From: Sphagnum compactum
Lineage: Eukaryota > Bryophyta > Sphagnopsida > Sphagnales
Assembly: GCA_965153455.1 (NCBI GenBank)
Contig: OZ234496.1
Span: 682,001-746,000, forward strand
Direction of reading: 5' to 3'
DNA: 64,000 nucleotides
Shown here one piece after another: positions 1 to 13,828 of the stretch; position 1 is the stretch's first letter, and each line of letters opens with the position of its first letter. The position numbers were made by a program, and so were the translations under genes. The notes below the pieces were generated by a model, which was given only the letters and a program-made list of their open reading frames with translations, did not search any database and was not told where the DNA came from.

Positions 1-1081
1 TGGGGTCCTTTGTTTGTCGTCTGCCTAGGCTTAGTGTATTTGACTCTTCCATTGTCACGCATCTTTTAGTTTCAGATTATTTACTCAAGGTTCTTGACTT
101 TTTGGAGACTTCTTTTTACTAGCTATTCAACACTTGTGTGACAATGGTTGTTGACTCCAAATTGAACCTAAGTACCTACCAATATATTATGAGTGGATCA
201 TCGCTAGAAGCTGAGTGATGTTATTGTTAACCTGCAACCATAGTGATTAAGAAAATAAAATTGTTTGGTTCAATCTTTTTTTGAACATTGTAAATTTTTT
301 TGGGTATTTATGTAGACTTATGACAATGGGTCCTTTATGCACATGCACAGAAACTCCACAAATAATTGTGTATAAGATTTACTCTCCTTCACATATGTAC
401 ACACACACATACATTAGTTCATCAATGGATATTTCTATGGTATGGACCATAAGGAAATATTCACCATGCGTTTTCTCAAATGGTAAAACACGTTGTAACC
501 TACAGAATTATTCTACACACATAAAAAAAAAGCAGAAAGTAAACATTTTATGAAGATGTGATATGTAACATTTCCAAGATTAGATACACTCTTATCAAGG
601 AGTATGCCACTTTGTCATTCTTTTCATAATGGCTGTGAGCTCAATATAATTCTTCGAGCTCTTTTCTATTTACAATCCCAACATTATATTTAAAATTTAC
701 CCTTCTTCTTGTTATTCTACAACTTTGGCAAGCTGGAATGTATTGTATTTCCATAGTCAATTAAGGTGAACCCTTGATTGTATGCTCTCAAGTAGTTGGA
801 GCCTCTCATCATCAAAAAATAAGTGAACAAATTTTTACAAACCATGCAAGAAAGAAGAAACCTCTGCCAAGTAAAGGCCTTCTTTTGCCTGAGTTAGGTA
901 CAACAGGCTTGAGGATGGTTTTTTTCCTTAATGAGGGCCCTTCCTCTAATAGGCCAGGATCATGGCCACTGAAAAGGTAATTCATTTTATTGTTGGCTCA
1001 AATGAACTGAATCCATTGTGAGGAAAGAGAGTCACATACAAAGCAAGGATCCTTTAAGAAGAAAGCTAGGCAACTCCAAAG
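1..1081. other. AT-rich spacer, unit 1 left part
   Basis: Ordinary AT-rich DNA with short T and A runs and an (AC)n-like patch near 400. No gene or element seen. Counterparts: 24855-25946 and 47244-48342. Confidence 0.5.
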
Positions 1082-1974
1082 AGTGGATCAATGATGGAGG
1101 ATTTTTGACTGCATGGTGAAAACAATGACACGTACAGCTTAGTCAATGCACATAACAGATACTTCAGGAGGTGCTTTCCAAATTCCAAACCCGTGTAGAG
1201 ATTAAAAACCTGCTTTGAATTATATTTTTAGTGTGATTAGACGGTATGTTACCAGTGGGTTCTTTCCTCCACTGTTTGGGAGGTGTTTGAAAATTTTGAA
1301 ATGCGCCCCACCACCGCCCTTCCATATTTTTCTCTGTTTTTTCTCATAATACTTCGAGGGTATCACCGGATAAAAGAATAGACAGCTTGAACAGCGTTTT
1401 CCTTGGCCTCAGGCTTTACTGCTATCAGGCCCACCCTCACTCAGCCCTGCATCATGTGGACCCTGATTCGAATAAATCCCATGTCCTTGAGCTTTACTTT
1501 ACACTTGATGCCGTGTAAGATGTCTCAATACTCCTTCTGCCTGATGCCGCAGCTTGAAGTATTATTGGTCAGTTGTGGAGAGCTTGGTGAGAATGTCAAG
1601 TGTGCAATGTGGGTGGTGGTCAAGCACTTTGAGAAATTTCCCAGGCTATTTCCAGGGCAGCTCACATGTTTGAATGTCCTTCCTTGTATGAGCCCAGAAT
1701 GGTGCATCTACTCCTGAAAGGGCTACTTTTTAGGAGTAAGAGGGAAATTATGCATACTAGGTATAGGTGTATATATAAAAAAAGAAAAAGAACATTTTCA
1801 TTAAAATTTCGAAAATGCCTCATTAAAAAAAGAAGAAAATTTTGACAAGGCTCTTTTCAAGGAAAGGTTCAAATATACTCCCATAAAACAGGGGCACATT
1901 TTGACTTTGCAGCTCGATGAAGTAGAAGAGAGAACATTTTGAAGTGGCCTCTCTCAGAACTACTTAGTAGTCAA
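1082..1974. repeat. ~890-bp tandem element, unit 1 copy a
   Basis: First of two adjacent diverged copies, both starting at AGTGGATCA and including AGGAGGTGCTTTCC and GGTGCATCTACTCCTG. Runs of short open frames on either strand are not conserved between copies, so I see no gene. Present in all three units. Confidence 0.8.
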
Positions 1975-2840
1975 AGTGGATCAGTAAAGTAGGATTTGCT
2001 GAAGACAATGACACATACAGGTCAATGCATATAACACAAACTTGAGGAGGTGCTTTCCAAATTCCAAACCCATGTAAAGATTAAACACCTGCTCTAAATA
2101 TTTTATTGGGATTAGACGATATGTTACCAGCTGATTCTTTCCTTCACTGTTTGGGAGGTGTTTAAAAATTTAGAAATACCCCCACTGCTGCTCCATATTT
2201 TTCTCTGTTTTTGCCCTTAATACTTGGAGGGTATCACGGGATAAAAGAATAGAAAGGTTGAGCCACGTTTTCCTTGACCGCAGGATTTACTAGTATCAGC
2301 CCCACAGTCACTCAGCCCTGCCTCATGTGGACCCTGATTCGAATAAATCCCATGTTTGAGCTTTAATTTACACTTGATGCCGTGTAAGATGTCTCAATAC
2401 TCCTTCTGCCTGATGCCGCAGCTTGAAGTATTATTGGTGGGTTGTTGAGAGCTTGGTGAGAATGTCAAGTGTGCAATGTGGGTGGTGGTCAAGCACTTTG
2501 AGAAATTTCCTAGGCTATTTGCAGGGCAGCTCATATGTGTGAATGTCTTTCCTCGTATGAGCCCAGAATGGTGCATCTACTCCTGAAAGGGCTACTTTTT
2601 AGGAGTGAGAGGGAAATTATGCTTACTAGGTATAGGTGTATATATATTTAAAAAGAAAAAGAACATTTTCATTAAAATTTTGAAAATGCCTCATCAAAAA
2701 AATAAGAAAAATTTGACAAGGTTTCAAGGAAAGGTTCAAAGATACTTGCATAAAACAGTGGCACTTTCTACATTTGTAGCTAGGTGAATGAAGAGAAATT
2801 TTGAAGGGACCTCCAGAAGAGCAGCTTGGTAGCCAAAGTG
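1975..2840. repeat. ~890-bp tandem element, unit 1 copy b
   Basis: Second copy, offset by 893 bp from copy a at its start and ~869 bp near its end because of small deletions. The same arrangement, two copies, is seen in unit 3, so the doubling predates the segmental duplication. Confidence 0.8.
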
Positions 2841-4690
2841 CTTTCATGGTAAGGCCTCCTTATCTTTCTGCACAGTTTCCAAGTTTTTCCACACGTCACC
2901 AAAAGCAACCAATAATTATTTTCCACTAACAGAAAGTGAGAAAATAAATTTCCAAAATCTATCAAAGTTGATGGATACAGTGAATTGGTTGGACATTGAG
3001 AGCAACTTCACGAGCACCAATAAACAAGCCTGCAACCTGTACTTGGGATGAAGAACACTCTTTTGGTAGGGCAAAATTAGGTTTTCGTTTAGTAAATTTG
3101 CACACAATAGTGCTTTTTCAAATGCGCTAAATACAAAAATGACCTCTCTTGATTGGAGGCCTATACTGATTGCCAATCAAGTGGTTGCATTTAAAATAAT
3201 CTCTCACCTGAAGATGTTCAATTTCTCATGTGCATGGGTTGGGAATGGGAAAACAATTAACACTCTATGTTGGCTGTGATAGCCCTTGCAAGAGGCCCAC
3301 ATAAGACGTACGGGTAGAGATGCTTTAATATATTGACAGATTTGGTGGTTCTTCATGCCATGGCTCACATATACTGTCCAAAGTTGGCCTCTGTTCTCCT
3401 TGTAACACTTTTGCAAGAAGCATGTGACATTTTCAACTTCAAGCGAGACAAGAAGTGACCTGGATTGCATTTTGTTTGAAGAATCCTCTCACAAATTGTT
3501 ATCCTTGTTTTTGAGGCACAAGTCATGTTTGGCTAATTGAAATCGCATTTACATATTGAGTTCAAAACTTAGTTGATAATGAAGATATCCACAACAGAAA
3601 GAGGACTCCGGGTGAAGAGTAGCAGTTTTCCCATTAGGTCGGGGAACTTAGGTTGAGGTCAACACCTAACAACAACAAAAAAGACTTTGGTCACACACAA
3701 AGCTTGAAACTCCCTTTTCACAATAGGTTGGAGGTAAAAATGAGTTTCAACTTGAGTTTTGATTTTGATTTCATTTTATTTTGGTTTACCTGCTGTGAAT
3801 GTATTATAATGAATGGCCATTAATGAAAAAACTATTGCTCTTCACCTTCCTTTATAAAAAAATATTCATCTTTGTTTGAATCCTATTTTTTTGTTTTTGA
3901 ATGACTAATATTAAAGGATGAAAAAAAGATTCAAAGTGAAACAGGGACCCAAAGACAAGGTTATTTTAAGGACAACTTTAATAAACCTCAAATTTTACCC
4001 AAGGGTCTGATTTCCATGGCTACACCTACTCCAAGAAGGTTACCATTGCTACATAAGTAACTTAAGGAGGAAAATAAATCCTTATAACCATTCTTCGAGG
4101 AAAGAGACTACGCTAGAGAAGGAAAAAATAAATGATGCAACTCACACAAGTTTTACCAAACTATAACTTGGATCAGGTGAATCAAGTAAAGTAAGTAGTA
4201 CTTTGATGAGTGCTATATAATGTTCACTATGGAATGAATAAAAAATGTCGTAATTTGGACTCCCCACATCTGAAAACATAGATCATTCAAATACAAACTA
4301 CGTAGAAAATAATAATATAGATTGTGCAATATTATCAAGAAATGTTTTTCTAATCTGTCGGGAAATTACTCTTTAAATTGAAAAGAATTGATTGAATAGG
4401 CCACAAACGTAATGCTTAAAGTTCTATGACGCATTCATTTTCCATTTTGGATTATGTTCTCCTCCACAAAATGTGTGGAACTGTGTTGGTGATGTTACCA
4501 TATCCCTTAAACTTTGAACTTACATTAAGAGGTTTGGAGTTTTGACTTAAGTTTAACATTACAATCCAATAACCAAATCCTCATATAACACACTTAAGGT
4601 CGTATAGTTTTATGTTAGGGAGCCAACCTCAAATGCACACTAAATTTCAGTATTCTTCATTAACACCGAATAAAAATAATTATCACAAAT
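2841..4690. other. Spacer between 890-bp elements and coding-like block, unit 1
   Basis: No gene seen. Contains the empty CACTA target (TTT, 3785-3787). Much of it is deleted in unit 2 (see 27246) and it is split by the element in unit 3. Confidence 0.5.
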
Positions 4691-4699
4691 AAATTGAGG

Positions 4700-6870
4700 T
4701 TAAATGGAACAAATTACCAATTTTTAGGTAGTTTTTTTGTATGTGGTGTGCATTTCAGTGCGCACTTACAAAGAAAGATCTCCTCTATAGGTGCTGGGTC
4801 ACACCAGCCAGCAAGAAGCCCTTTTCTCCATGAAACAAAGAATCAAGGAATGCATTACAAATACCTCAGCATTGTCCAACAATGCACAAACAATGCACAA
4901 TGCAGTGTCAAAGATTTATGTAGATTGTAAATGAAACTCCAAACCTTCATTGAACTTTGGGCAGAAGAGGACAATTATGAGAGAGCAGGGTGTTGGGAAA
5001 GTAGAGACTTTTTCAGTTGAAATGCAGATATATAAGCATGCGTGTTTAAGTGCCTTTCATATTTTTTCTTCCAAGCTCACTGAAACACCAAGTTTTTTCA
5101 CTGGAATGGGTGAAGAGTGAGGACTCAGGAGGATATAAATTTATGACTGTATCTTGGATCTGGAGATATTGGAGCAAGAATAAATAGAGAAGCTGCTGGG
5201 CATGCTCTAAGAGAAAGTGAAAGAGTTCCACATTTGCTTAAACTGTAATTGCTGGATTTCTGAGATCAATTCCCTGTCTGTGACAGAACGTTGCTTGATT
5301 GCACGTTTGCACCAATTTGCAAAAGGTTGATTACAGAGGAGGCATTTCCAGTGGGTGCTTTGGACTACAGAGTTTTGTGATATCTCTAGGCAGTAGTTAG
5401 GAGGGGGCAGAAGATTGGGGCCAATTTTGTGAGTTACTAATATGTAGTGCCTCTTAGAGCTCCTTTCCCTGCCAGGGTTCCAAAGGCAATTTGCAATTGC
5501 ATAAATCACCGTTGGGCCTGTGATATTTTCCAGCATCTGTGTTCCAGAACAGTCGGGCTAAATTATTTCTCAGTGTTTACAGGCTCTCAGAAATACAGAT
5601 GAAAGCTTTAGCTAGCAGGATGCAGAAATCAAAATCACACCAGCACAAGAGACACACACCCATACAAGCATCCAATGCAGAGAACTACAATGAAGAAGGG
5701 ACAACGGGTGAGGACTGCGGAGGGGACAAAGGAAACATATGGAACTGTTGGAGACATAATTTCAAATAGTAGACAACAGCTTTAGGGGGTGGAAAAGTTG
5801 CGCAAGGTTTAAGGTGGCCAGCTATAGAGAAACTGGAGTGTTGCAGTGCCCTGAAGAGAGTGATATTTTCACAGTTTTGGTCCACTGAATTGCACCAACA
5901 GTAATGAGATTCCAGGAATACATGGAGAGAGCCTGAGCCTAGCACAAAACAATGTGATGAAAGGAAGGTTCATGTCATTTTAGAAGTGAGAGCATTCTGA
6001 AGTTCACTCCAACTTTCAAACCCAAGTGAGATTGCAACTGAAGTGCAGTAGCATGATAGGTAGCTTCATTGTTCTTGTTAAGTTGGGTCTGTAGGTGCCA
6101 GGGTATCATCACATGAGAAACCCAATGGCAGTCTCATGCTATTATCTGAAGGGCAAGCCACATATCATACAAAGGGAAAACTCCCTTGTCTACACTATGG
6201 AACAGAGTCTCAACAACTTCTCAGATTCCTAGGCAGACACTCAACTAACAAAGTTTGGCTTGTGGATAAAAAATACTGTTGGGGACATTGGAAATTCTGG
6301 AGATAGGCAGGGATCATGTGGCAAGATAGCATTTGCTCAGTGCATTGATCGGTTGCTCAGTGTGGTGACAGAAGATGCCCTGTTATTAGTGAACACAGGC
6401 AACCTTGGTATTATTGAAAGCAACAGAATTCAAGTGAGGAGCTCAGAGCTTGATCAGAGAAATGCAAGCAGAGGAATAGTGAAACTGGTTGGAAAGAGCA
6501 GGATGTTTCCTTCAGCTTCAGGTTCCCATGGTCAAAACCCATCAGGTAGTGAACCATCTGCAAGCACCCTCTTACACATGCAATGTTTATGTTTGGATCC
6601 TGTGTCACAAGACTGAAGAAAACCGTGATAAGTTCATCCAGTGCTCACTGCATTGGTCTGAGTCTGGAATTCTGGAAGATGTCCATCTCAGCAGTGAAGC
6701 CAGGCTGTGATTTTCACACAGTACTCCACATTGTGGTAACCCCTGGCCATTCAAAGTCTTTGAGGCAAAAGTTGGGCCAGGCCAAGAGGACCACTTATCC
6801 CTACTTCATAAAGGAGGCAAATGCTGCCATGGTTCCCAGAGATACCATTGCTTAAATTTTATTTTTCATT
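4700..6870. other. Block of coding-like composition without an intact gene, unit 1
   Basis: This ~2.1-kb block has a more balanced base composition than its AT-rich flanks and several medium-length open frames on both strands. None is recognisable, and frames are not uniformly kept among units. Possibilities are exons of a decayed gene, a non-coding transcript or an old element. I see no domain to choose between them. Unit 1 has a small deletion near 6240 relative to units 2 and 3. Confidence 0.35.
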
Positions 6871-9387
6871 AAAATTAAGTTCAGTCTGATCAGTTCAACG
6901 CCAGAACCACATCAAGTTAACATTACCCAGGCGAACCCTCAACCCTTGCAATGGGCTTGTCCAAACGCCAATTATTTGGCTCAAATTATAGAACTGGACC
7001 TGAACATGCAATTTTGCTGGCTGGTTCCAGCTCATTGTGCTGCCAAAAAACTAAATTCGAAACCTTGCCAGATTTTGAGTCTGATTTTGGGCCCAAAATC
7101 AGGCCAGATGGTTTTTTCACGATCACCGAGTCCCTAGACTTTGTCACGACTCAAAAGCCATAAGATCATCAAGAACATAAGGGAAGTTTAATATCACGCA
7201 GCGATTTGCTCAAGCTCTTGATCCATTGAGCCTTAGCTTGACTTAGTGTGGTGGTGTATGTGGAAAAGAGTATTTTGTTTTGTGCATTAGCTCGACTTAG
7301 TGTGGTGGCGGTGTACATACCCAACAGTTTTTTGTTTTGTGCATTTGTCTTGTGCTTTTTATTTTCCCCCAATGGTGTGTGAACTAAAAATTTGTTAAGT
7401 ACCAAATGCCAACATTGAAAGTTTAGTTTATGTGTGCCTAGACCCAAAAAGATTTGCTCCCACCTTTTGACAGCATTTCCATGCAGGGTGAGGTTGCTTG
7501 TATCCTTGTTACACTAGTTTAAAGGGGAGATTTGTAGGGTGGTGTGTCTCCCTAATGAGTTTTTGAAAAATTCGTGTGAAAGATGATAGTTGTCAAATTT
7601 CGCAAAGTTTTGTGTTGTGCATAGCAATTTATTTTCTATTTTTTCATGTGTAAGTAAGCTGATAGATTTCACACGTGAATTGGGTTAGTTAGTCTTCAAC
7701 ATATGTCAAATGCACTAACAAATTATTTGTCAGTACAAATGTTTAGTGGTGTTTCTTTAGTTGACATTTGTTTGGCAGTGCTACAAAAGATGCAAGCAAT
7801 ATGAGTCCATCTAAAGTTGGGTGCTAATACTTGTAGTGGTCTCATTCTGATCTTCTACAGGCCTCTAGAAACCTATGTGTTGAAGAATAGATAGTAGTGG
7901 TTTACTTTAAATAATATTTGGTCATAAGACAAGGATGTTATTCATTATGGTTCATTTCTCACAATCCTAGGTTCTCCATTCACATCTTAATTCTTTCATT
8001 GCCTCCTTCCAACCATGTGGGCTTTCTTCCACCTACTCTTTCACCTCACTTTCATGTTTTCCAAGCTTTTTTTTGAGCTCATCAAAATACACAGTTGATC
8101 AAATCTATACATAACCCATCGGAAATCAGGTGGCTACCGGGTTATGAAGTATTGGCTACCACCAGGGTTCCCCCCAATTTTGTGATATTGCAAATTTGGC
8201 AATTTCCCCAAAATTAGAAACATTAGTCAAATTTACACTGGTTATGGGAAATAACTGAGGCAGATGAAAAAAATAACATTCTCTGAAAATTTCCCATTTT
8301 TTTTTGTCAAGAAATGACAAAGTTTGTTGGGAAAGAAACCATTGATTGCCACCTCTCTAGTACTTAAATTAGCACAGGAGCATATTAGATGTGTAGGAAC
8401 ACTCTCACACAAAAGTCTGGCTAACATAACAAATCCCAACTTCAATGGTCCCATCAAAAAGTAGGCAACCAGAAAAAAATATGGGGAAATTGAACACCCA
8501 CCATGCACAAAATGCCACATGTGGGGGTAGTTGAAGGAGGTTTGGTTATGAAACTAACAAATTTTTTATTACATGTGCAAAAGGAAAATAATGTACCTCT
8601 CCATTCCTTGCATCCCACCCACAACTTCAAAAGAAAAGAAACGTCCTAAAGGTGTGGTGTTAGTACACAAAGTGTGTTGTTTGAAGTACAAGATGTGAGC
8701 CAAATTTGTGAATATGCACGGAGGCTGGGGAGCAGTCTCTAAATTAGGTCATGGGAAGCACATGAGTGGGTAAGCTCCCTCTCATGCCAGAGGATAATTT
8801 TGGCAGATTAGCTAACAGCTCCTACCTAGTGCTTGTGGTCCTTGTGTATTTGTCATTCAGTAGGCTTTGATTACATAACACTGGTGGTTCTTTGGACTTT
8901 TTTCTCATTATTTGCAATTTCAATGCAGGTGGTGGCGTAAGATGAGGCAGTTTTGCATGCGGTGAATGTGAGCTGATGCTGCCACAATTTTTTTCCAAAA
9001 CTTGGTGATGATCTTTAGTCAGTTACATAAAACATGAAGAAGATTTAGGTGCACTTGTACATCTTAATGAGACATCAACAAATTTGAAATGCACCCACTT
9101 CGAGCAGGGGTGGGATCTTCAGTCCGTTACATTAAACAAGAAGAAGCTTTAGGTGCACTTGTATATCTCAATGGGACATTACCAATGAAGCAGGGGTGGA
9201 TGATTCGGCTCTCCTCCAGCTGGTATTTTGAAAGCAGAATTGGCTGCTGAGGCTGATTCTGACAAATAACTTTTCTTCAGTTAGCAACCTACCTGCTGTT
9301 GACTCACTACCTGCATTTGATTTTGAATGACTTGCCTACTACCAAATAAAATTCATGAATTGGCTTTCTATGCCTCTTCTCTAGTAC
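6871..9387. other. Spacer, unit 1
   Basis: No gene recognised. Two short similar segments around 9030 and 9125 (AAGAAGATTTAGGTGCACTTG and a variant) form a small local duplication, also seen in unit 2 near 32480 and 32590. Counterparts: 30346-32800 and 58381-60780. Confidence 0.45.
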
Positions 9388-9783
9388 ATGGATGATGATG
9401 GTCTTCAGACATCTGTTAATAAGATTTATGTGGCTTCAAGGTTCAGGGTTTTGGTGCTACATGTGATAATGCTCATGGAGGTTGGGGGATCACGTTTTTC
9501 TCATTGCAAACTTTTGTGTAGGGTAATGCTATGGCTATACAGCATTATACCTTGTGGACTGAGGCCTGTGGAGCCCAAGGTCTGGATTATAATGTCCTAT
9601 TGCATGGCATTACTGGAAGTAATGATTAAGGCAGGCTTGTACAGTGGGGTGTCTTGCAATATTAATAGGAGGCCTCACCATGAAGGCCTACCTTGTGCAC
9701 AAAACAGAATGCCCGCCGGCAAGTTCATGACAGGTGAACTAGGAAACCAGGTATCCAAGGTGTTTGAATCTAAATGGGTTTGA
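9388..9783 (+). other. Open frame of 131 codons shared by the units, function unknown
   Basis: Starts MDDDGLQTSVNKIYVASRFR. Homologous frames lie at 32912-33376 (154 codons) and 60781 onward (cut by a deletion). Most differences between copies change amino acids (for example VGGSRFSH versus LPGSGFSH), which argues against selection on a protein. No motif recognised. It may be a fossil exon or chance. Confidence 0.25.
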
Positions 9784-10012
9784 AGGGTTTTCTCCTATTT
9801 CAGTCCTCGGTGAAGAGTGGGCAACCAATTCACCTTCTGTACTCTTGTTTAGAGAAAGTATCTAATCTTGGAAAAAGGAGATTTGTAGCCAGAAGCCCAA
9901 AGGGTGAATCTTGATCAATCTCGTATGTATACTTGTTAGGAACCCACTTCCCTCTTGTAGTGAGGACAAACAGCCAAAGTACAACCAGGTTGCTCCCCAT
10001 TTTTGTTGGGTG

Positions 10013-10136
10013 ATCCTTGACACCAAGACACTGACCTATATCCTTGGTGTCAAGGATGGGGAAACAAAAAGGATTTTTTTTTCTCAAGTTCTTGCATTTT
10101 CTTGGTGTGGAGAAAAAGGCAAGAACTTGAGAAAAA
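10013..10136. other. Two adjacent perfect hairpins, unit 1
   Basis: Hairpin 1 has a 15-bp stem ATCCTTGACACCAAG (10013-10027) pairing with 10043-10057, loop 15 nt. Hairpin 2 has an 18-bp stem (10078-10095, core CTCAAGTTCTTGC) pairing with 10119-10136, loop 23 nt. Both persist in unit 2. Confidence 0.8.
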
Positions 10137-13100
10137 TAAATGTGAGAAACTCCAGCGCGGTGAGCATTGGGTGCTTGAAATTTTTTCATATTAGCTCCAC
10201 GATTATGTTAGCCTATCTGCCTTTGAGCTGGGGATGGTGTTTTTTTCCCTGGTGAGAATTTTCCATTTTTAGACAAAGAAATTGGGAATTATTAATTTTT
10301 CTAGTGTAAATTTGACTAAATTTGCTAATTTTTATTAAATTTCACCAAACTTTCCATATCTAAAAATTGAAAAAAAAAACACCAGTTGGGGGTTTAAGAA
10401 GAGCTGTGAAGCCCCAGCTAGTTCAATTGAAAGAAGGTAATTTGCTTTTGTGACCATGTTCTTGCATGGAGCCTCACAAACTCCATGAGGTTCTTCTTTG
10501 TCTCCAATACATTTTCAATTCCTGAGTTGTAATCAAGCTTGTTCACCCCTGCCTCTCCTAGTTGAGCTTCATGCAACCACTCTCCTGCAACCATTCTCTA
10601 GGAAAGGACAATTGGGTGTGGACCCAAGTAGATAATTGGGTCTTTATTTTGAACTCTTGCAATCCACAAGAAGTAGTCCTGTACTGATTCAATGCAAGGG
10701 ATGCTCTTTCTTTCCAACTTTTTCTGCCAAACTAAACCTTCCTTGAGAAGGTTTTGAAGGCTACATTTTTGTCACACCTAAATAAAGAAAGGTACTTTGA
10801 ACATTTGCTCTGCTTGTGTGTGAGTTTGGAGTGGCACTCAGAGACTAAATACCAATTTGAGATCGTAAAAAGCTTCATGTTTGTTTGAATTTGTCATGGA
10901 CTCAAAGAAAGGGTTAAATATTCACCTGATTGTAGCGTTTTGGTCATCCCGTTACATATTTTGCACATTCCTTTTTCATTCTTTTGGTGGATTGTTTGTC
11001 CCTACCAACAATAGCTTGCCCTACAGTTGAAGGCTCTCATTTTCCATCATTAATGACCATGACCAAACCAATGCCATTTGGACAAAATCTTTCCCAGGAG
11101 GTTCTAGTAGAGGTCAGCTTTCTATTTGGTAGGAGCTTTGCTTTAGAGTCCATAAAACATCCAAGTGTTGATTACCTCAAGATGGTTGTGCAATATAGTA
11201 GCACCTGACCTCTCAGAACAATTTTTCCATTATTCTTTGTTAACATTTTACATTCTTCAATATCATGAAATGTCTTTATCTGTTGGAGGTCAAGCTCACT
11301 CTTTGGAGAGATTTTGGATCTGCAATAGCACCCACTTAACCTGATTGAGGTTAAATTGTCATTCCTGTAGCAAACAAAGCTCAAACACAACATTCAATTA
11401 GCCTTATCAAGGTTAAATTGTTGTTCATGAAGCACACAAAGCTCAAACACAATGCCCAGTTAACATAATTAATATTGGATTGCCAGTCTTAGACCAAACA
11501 AAGGTCAAATTATTTGCATGGACCTCCATTATACACCTAAGAAGCTCATAGACTACCTAGGCATGGGATTCAAGATTTTATGTTGCAATTCTCTAGTATT
11601 TTGATCAAAGTTTTATTTTCATTTTGGACCCAATCGCCCAATATCATGGTAATTTGATGTTTGTTTGAGCAAGTCTTAAAATTGGGTTTATGCAATTATA
11701 CGATTCAAGATTTTCCCTTGAAGGTTTTTTACAATAGAAGTTCCCCACCACTTTTCTCATGATTTTTCCCCCTACTTTTCTAAAAAGGAAAACAACCCCG
11801 ATAATACAATGACAGCAAATTGGAACAATTATGAACCCATCCTTGTTTAACTTTTTACCCATTTCTCTCATTGCAAACCAAATTTGCTACAAATAATCCA
11901 AGTCCCCAACTAAGTCAGCATACCAACGGTAGCTTGATGTTTAAATCAAAATCAAATTACAAGGGAATTTTTATGCTTTAATTTAGGAGAAGATCAATCA
12001 ACGTTAAGTCAAAAAAATATACTTCTTTAGTCCAAGTGTAGTGACATGCATCCACTTTTGTGCTTTGTAGGGATTTGGGAATGATGTGTTTTGTATATTT
12101 CTTACACCCAATGCCATTTAGCATTTCCCCAACAAATTGTTTCTCTATTTTATTTTATATTTTTTCATGATTCTAAAAAAAGTGTTTGAAGATTTATTAC
12201 AAAAGGTTATTGGTATTTTGAATTGTTAACAAGTTTGACAAGGTGAAATACTCTTGTATGAAACATATTACCTCCAATGTTATTACATAATGCTTAATGT
12301 TTTAATTGTTCTATTAATGAAAATCTAATGTGTTTAAATGCTTCAATGGAATCCAATTGGATTTCTTTGTGACATAAATAATAGGTTCTTACATTTTAAT
12401 GTTCAAAATGGATTTGAAGTTATTCCAAGACAAAGTCAATTTAATATAACAAATTTTCATGTGCTAGGTCGGTCATTGAGGAATACCAATATGGAACAAG
12501 AAACATGCCATAAAAGATTATCGAAGCCATCCTATACTTATTTGAACAAATTTGAATTTGAAAAAAAAAATGTTCAAAAACATCATTCATTAAACATTGA
12601 AAAACAAGAGTAACATTTGAACGTTCAAATGGTATAACCAAATAATCCAAATTGAGATTGATGCACGAGTGCAACCTCACCCACACAAATATCATCTACC
12701 AATTCCTTAAGTCTAGCTTAGGCATATGTACCTCCTAGTGTTGGACAATTGTTAGAAACATACACAGATTCCTAAAAGTTATCAATGCAATTCTTAGGAT
12801 TCAAAAATGTGGTTTTCAAAAAATTAAAAGACCCAATTCTTGTATATAACCCATGGTTCTCATTTTTAAAAAAATCAAATAATCAACCATAAAACTGTTA
12901 ATTCATTATCAAGTTTTTCATGAAAACTAATTGTCATTTATTAAAAAAATTAAATTAAAAAAAATTGAGATTGATGGTTCTTTGATTTTGATTTTTCAAA
13001 AAACTAAAATGGACTGTTCTTTGAAACTTATGGTTCTTTATAAAATTACACAACAAAGGTAGGTACTAGGCATGAACCTTGGTGAAACAATTTAGGTTAA

Positions 13101-13824
13101 TAGTTGACATGCAATATTTTGTTTGAATCTCCAAAGGTGGTGTTGCACTTAACAAGAATTGCTTGGAAATCATTCAACAATGCACATTAACATTCTAACA
13201 ATGGTGCAAACGATGTTAAGGTCATGTTAGGATAAATTCTATTTTCTTGTTGCATATGTTAAGAGCAACAAGTATTTCCTTGCTATGGAAGCAACTACAT
13301 TTTTCGATGCAAACATGACTTTAAACAAGAATATGTGCAAGCCTAAAATGAATTTTTTCTCAAATGTCACAATATGAAAAAAAACCATAATCATAATTCT
13401 AAATGGGCATAATATGTATGACAACCTACAAATAGGACTAAAAATATGTCCAAGCTTAGAAAAAAGATAATGAACATGAACAAGGATGTGACATGTAGCC
13501 CAAGAAAAAGAAAAATAGTTTATTTCATAACATGAAAAATGGTAATAAGAACGGAATGAATAAGACTACGGGTGCAAATTCATAATTAGTGTTAAACAAA
13601 CTAAATGTAATAAGGGGGATTGTCATTATTTATGATTGGGAATTAATTCCAATGAACTTTGAAAAATAATTTCTAAACTAACTATTTTGGATGAAAAGTA
13701 AATGATAAGATATGAGTTTGATTCATTGGACAAAATGGATGAATATGATTGATGAAGCTTATGCATTTTGATGAATCAAAAATTGATAGATGATGTTCAT
13801 CCATTAAGGATGTAAAACATTTAT
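10137..13824. other. Spacer, unit 1
   Basis: AT-rich with no gene seen. Parts are missing in unit 2 (about 10305-11585) and in unit 3 (almost all up to ~13465). In unit 2 the counterpart is about 33655-36080. Confidence 0.45.
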
Positions 13825-13828
13825 CATT

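Noticed and set aside
281-553. 90-codon open frame, with an 86-codon counterpart at 25136
   Set aside because: Low-complexity composition, no motif, disrupted in unit 3 (near 47510-47790). Treated as chance.
1525-2576. Similar 60-codon minus-strand frames in both 890-bp elements (1525-1707, 2394-2576)
   Set aside because: They are similar only because the DNA is duplicated. Unit 2 and 3 versions are interrupted or shorter, and there is no start context or family match.
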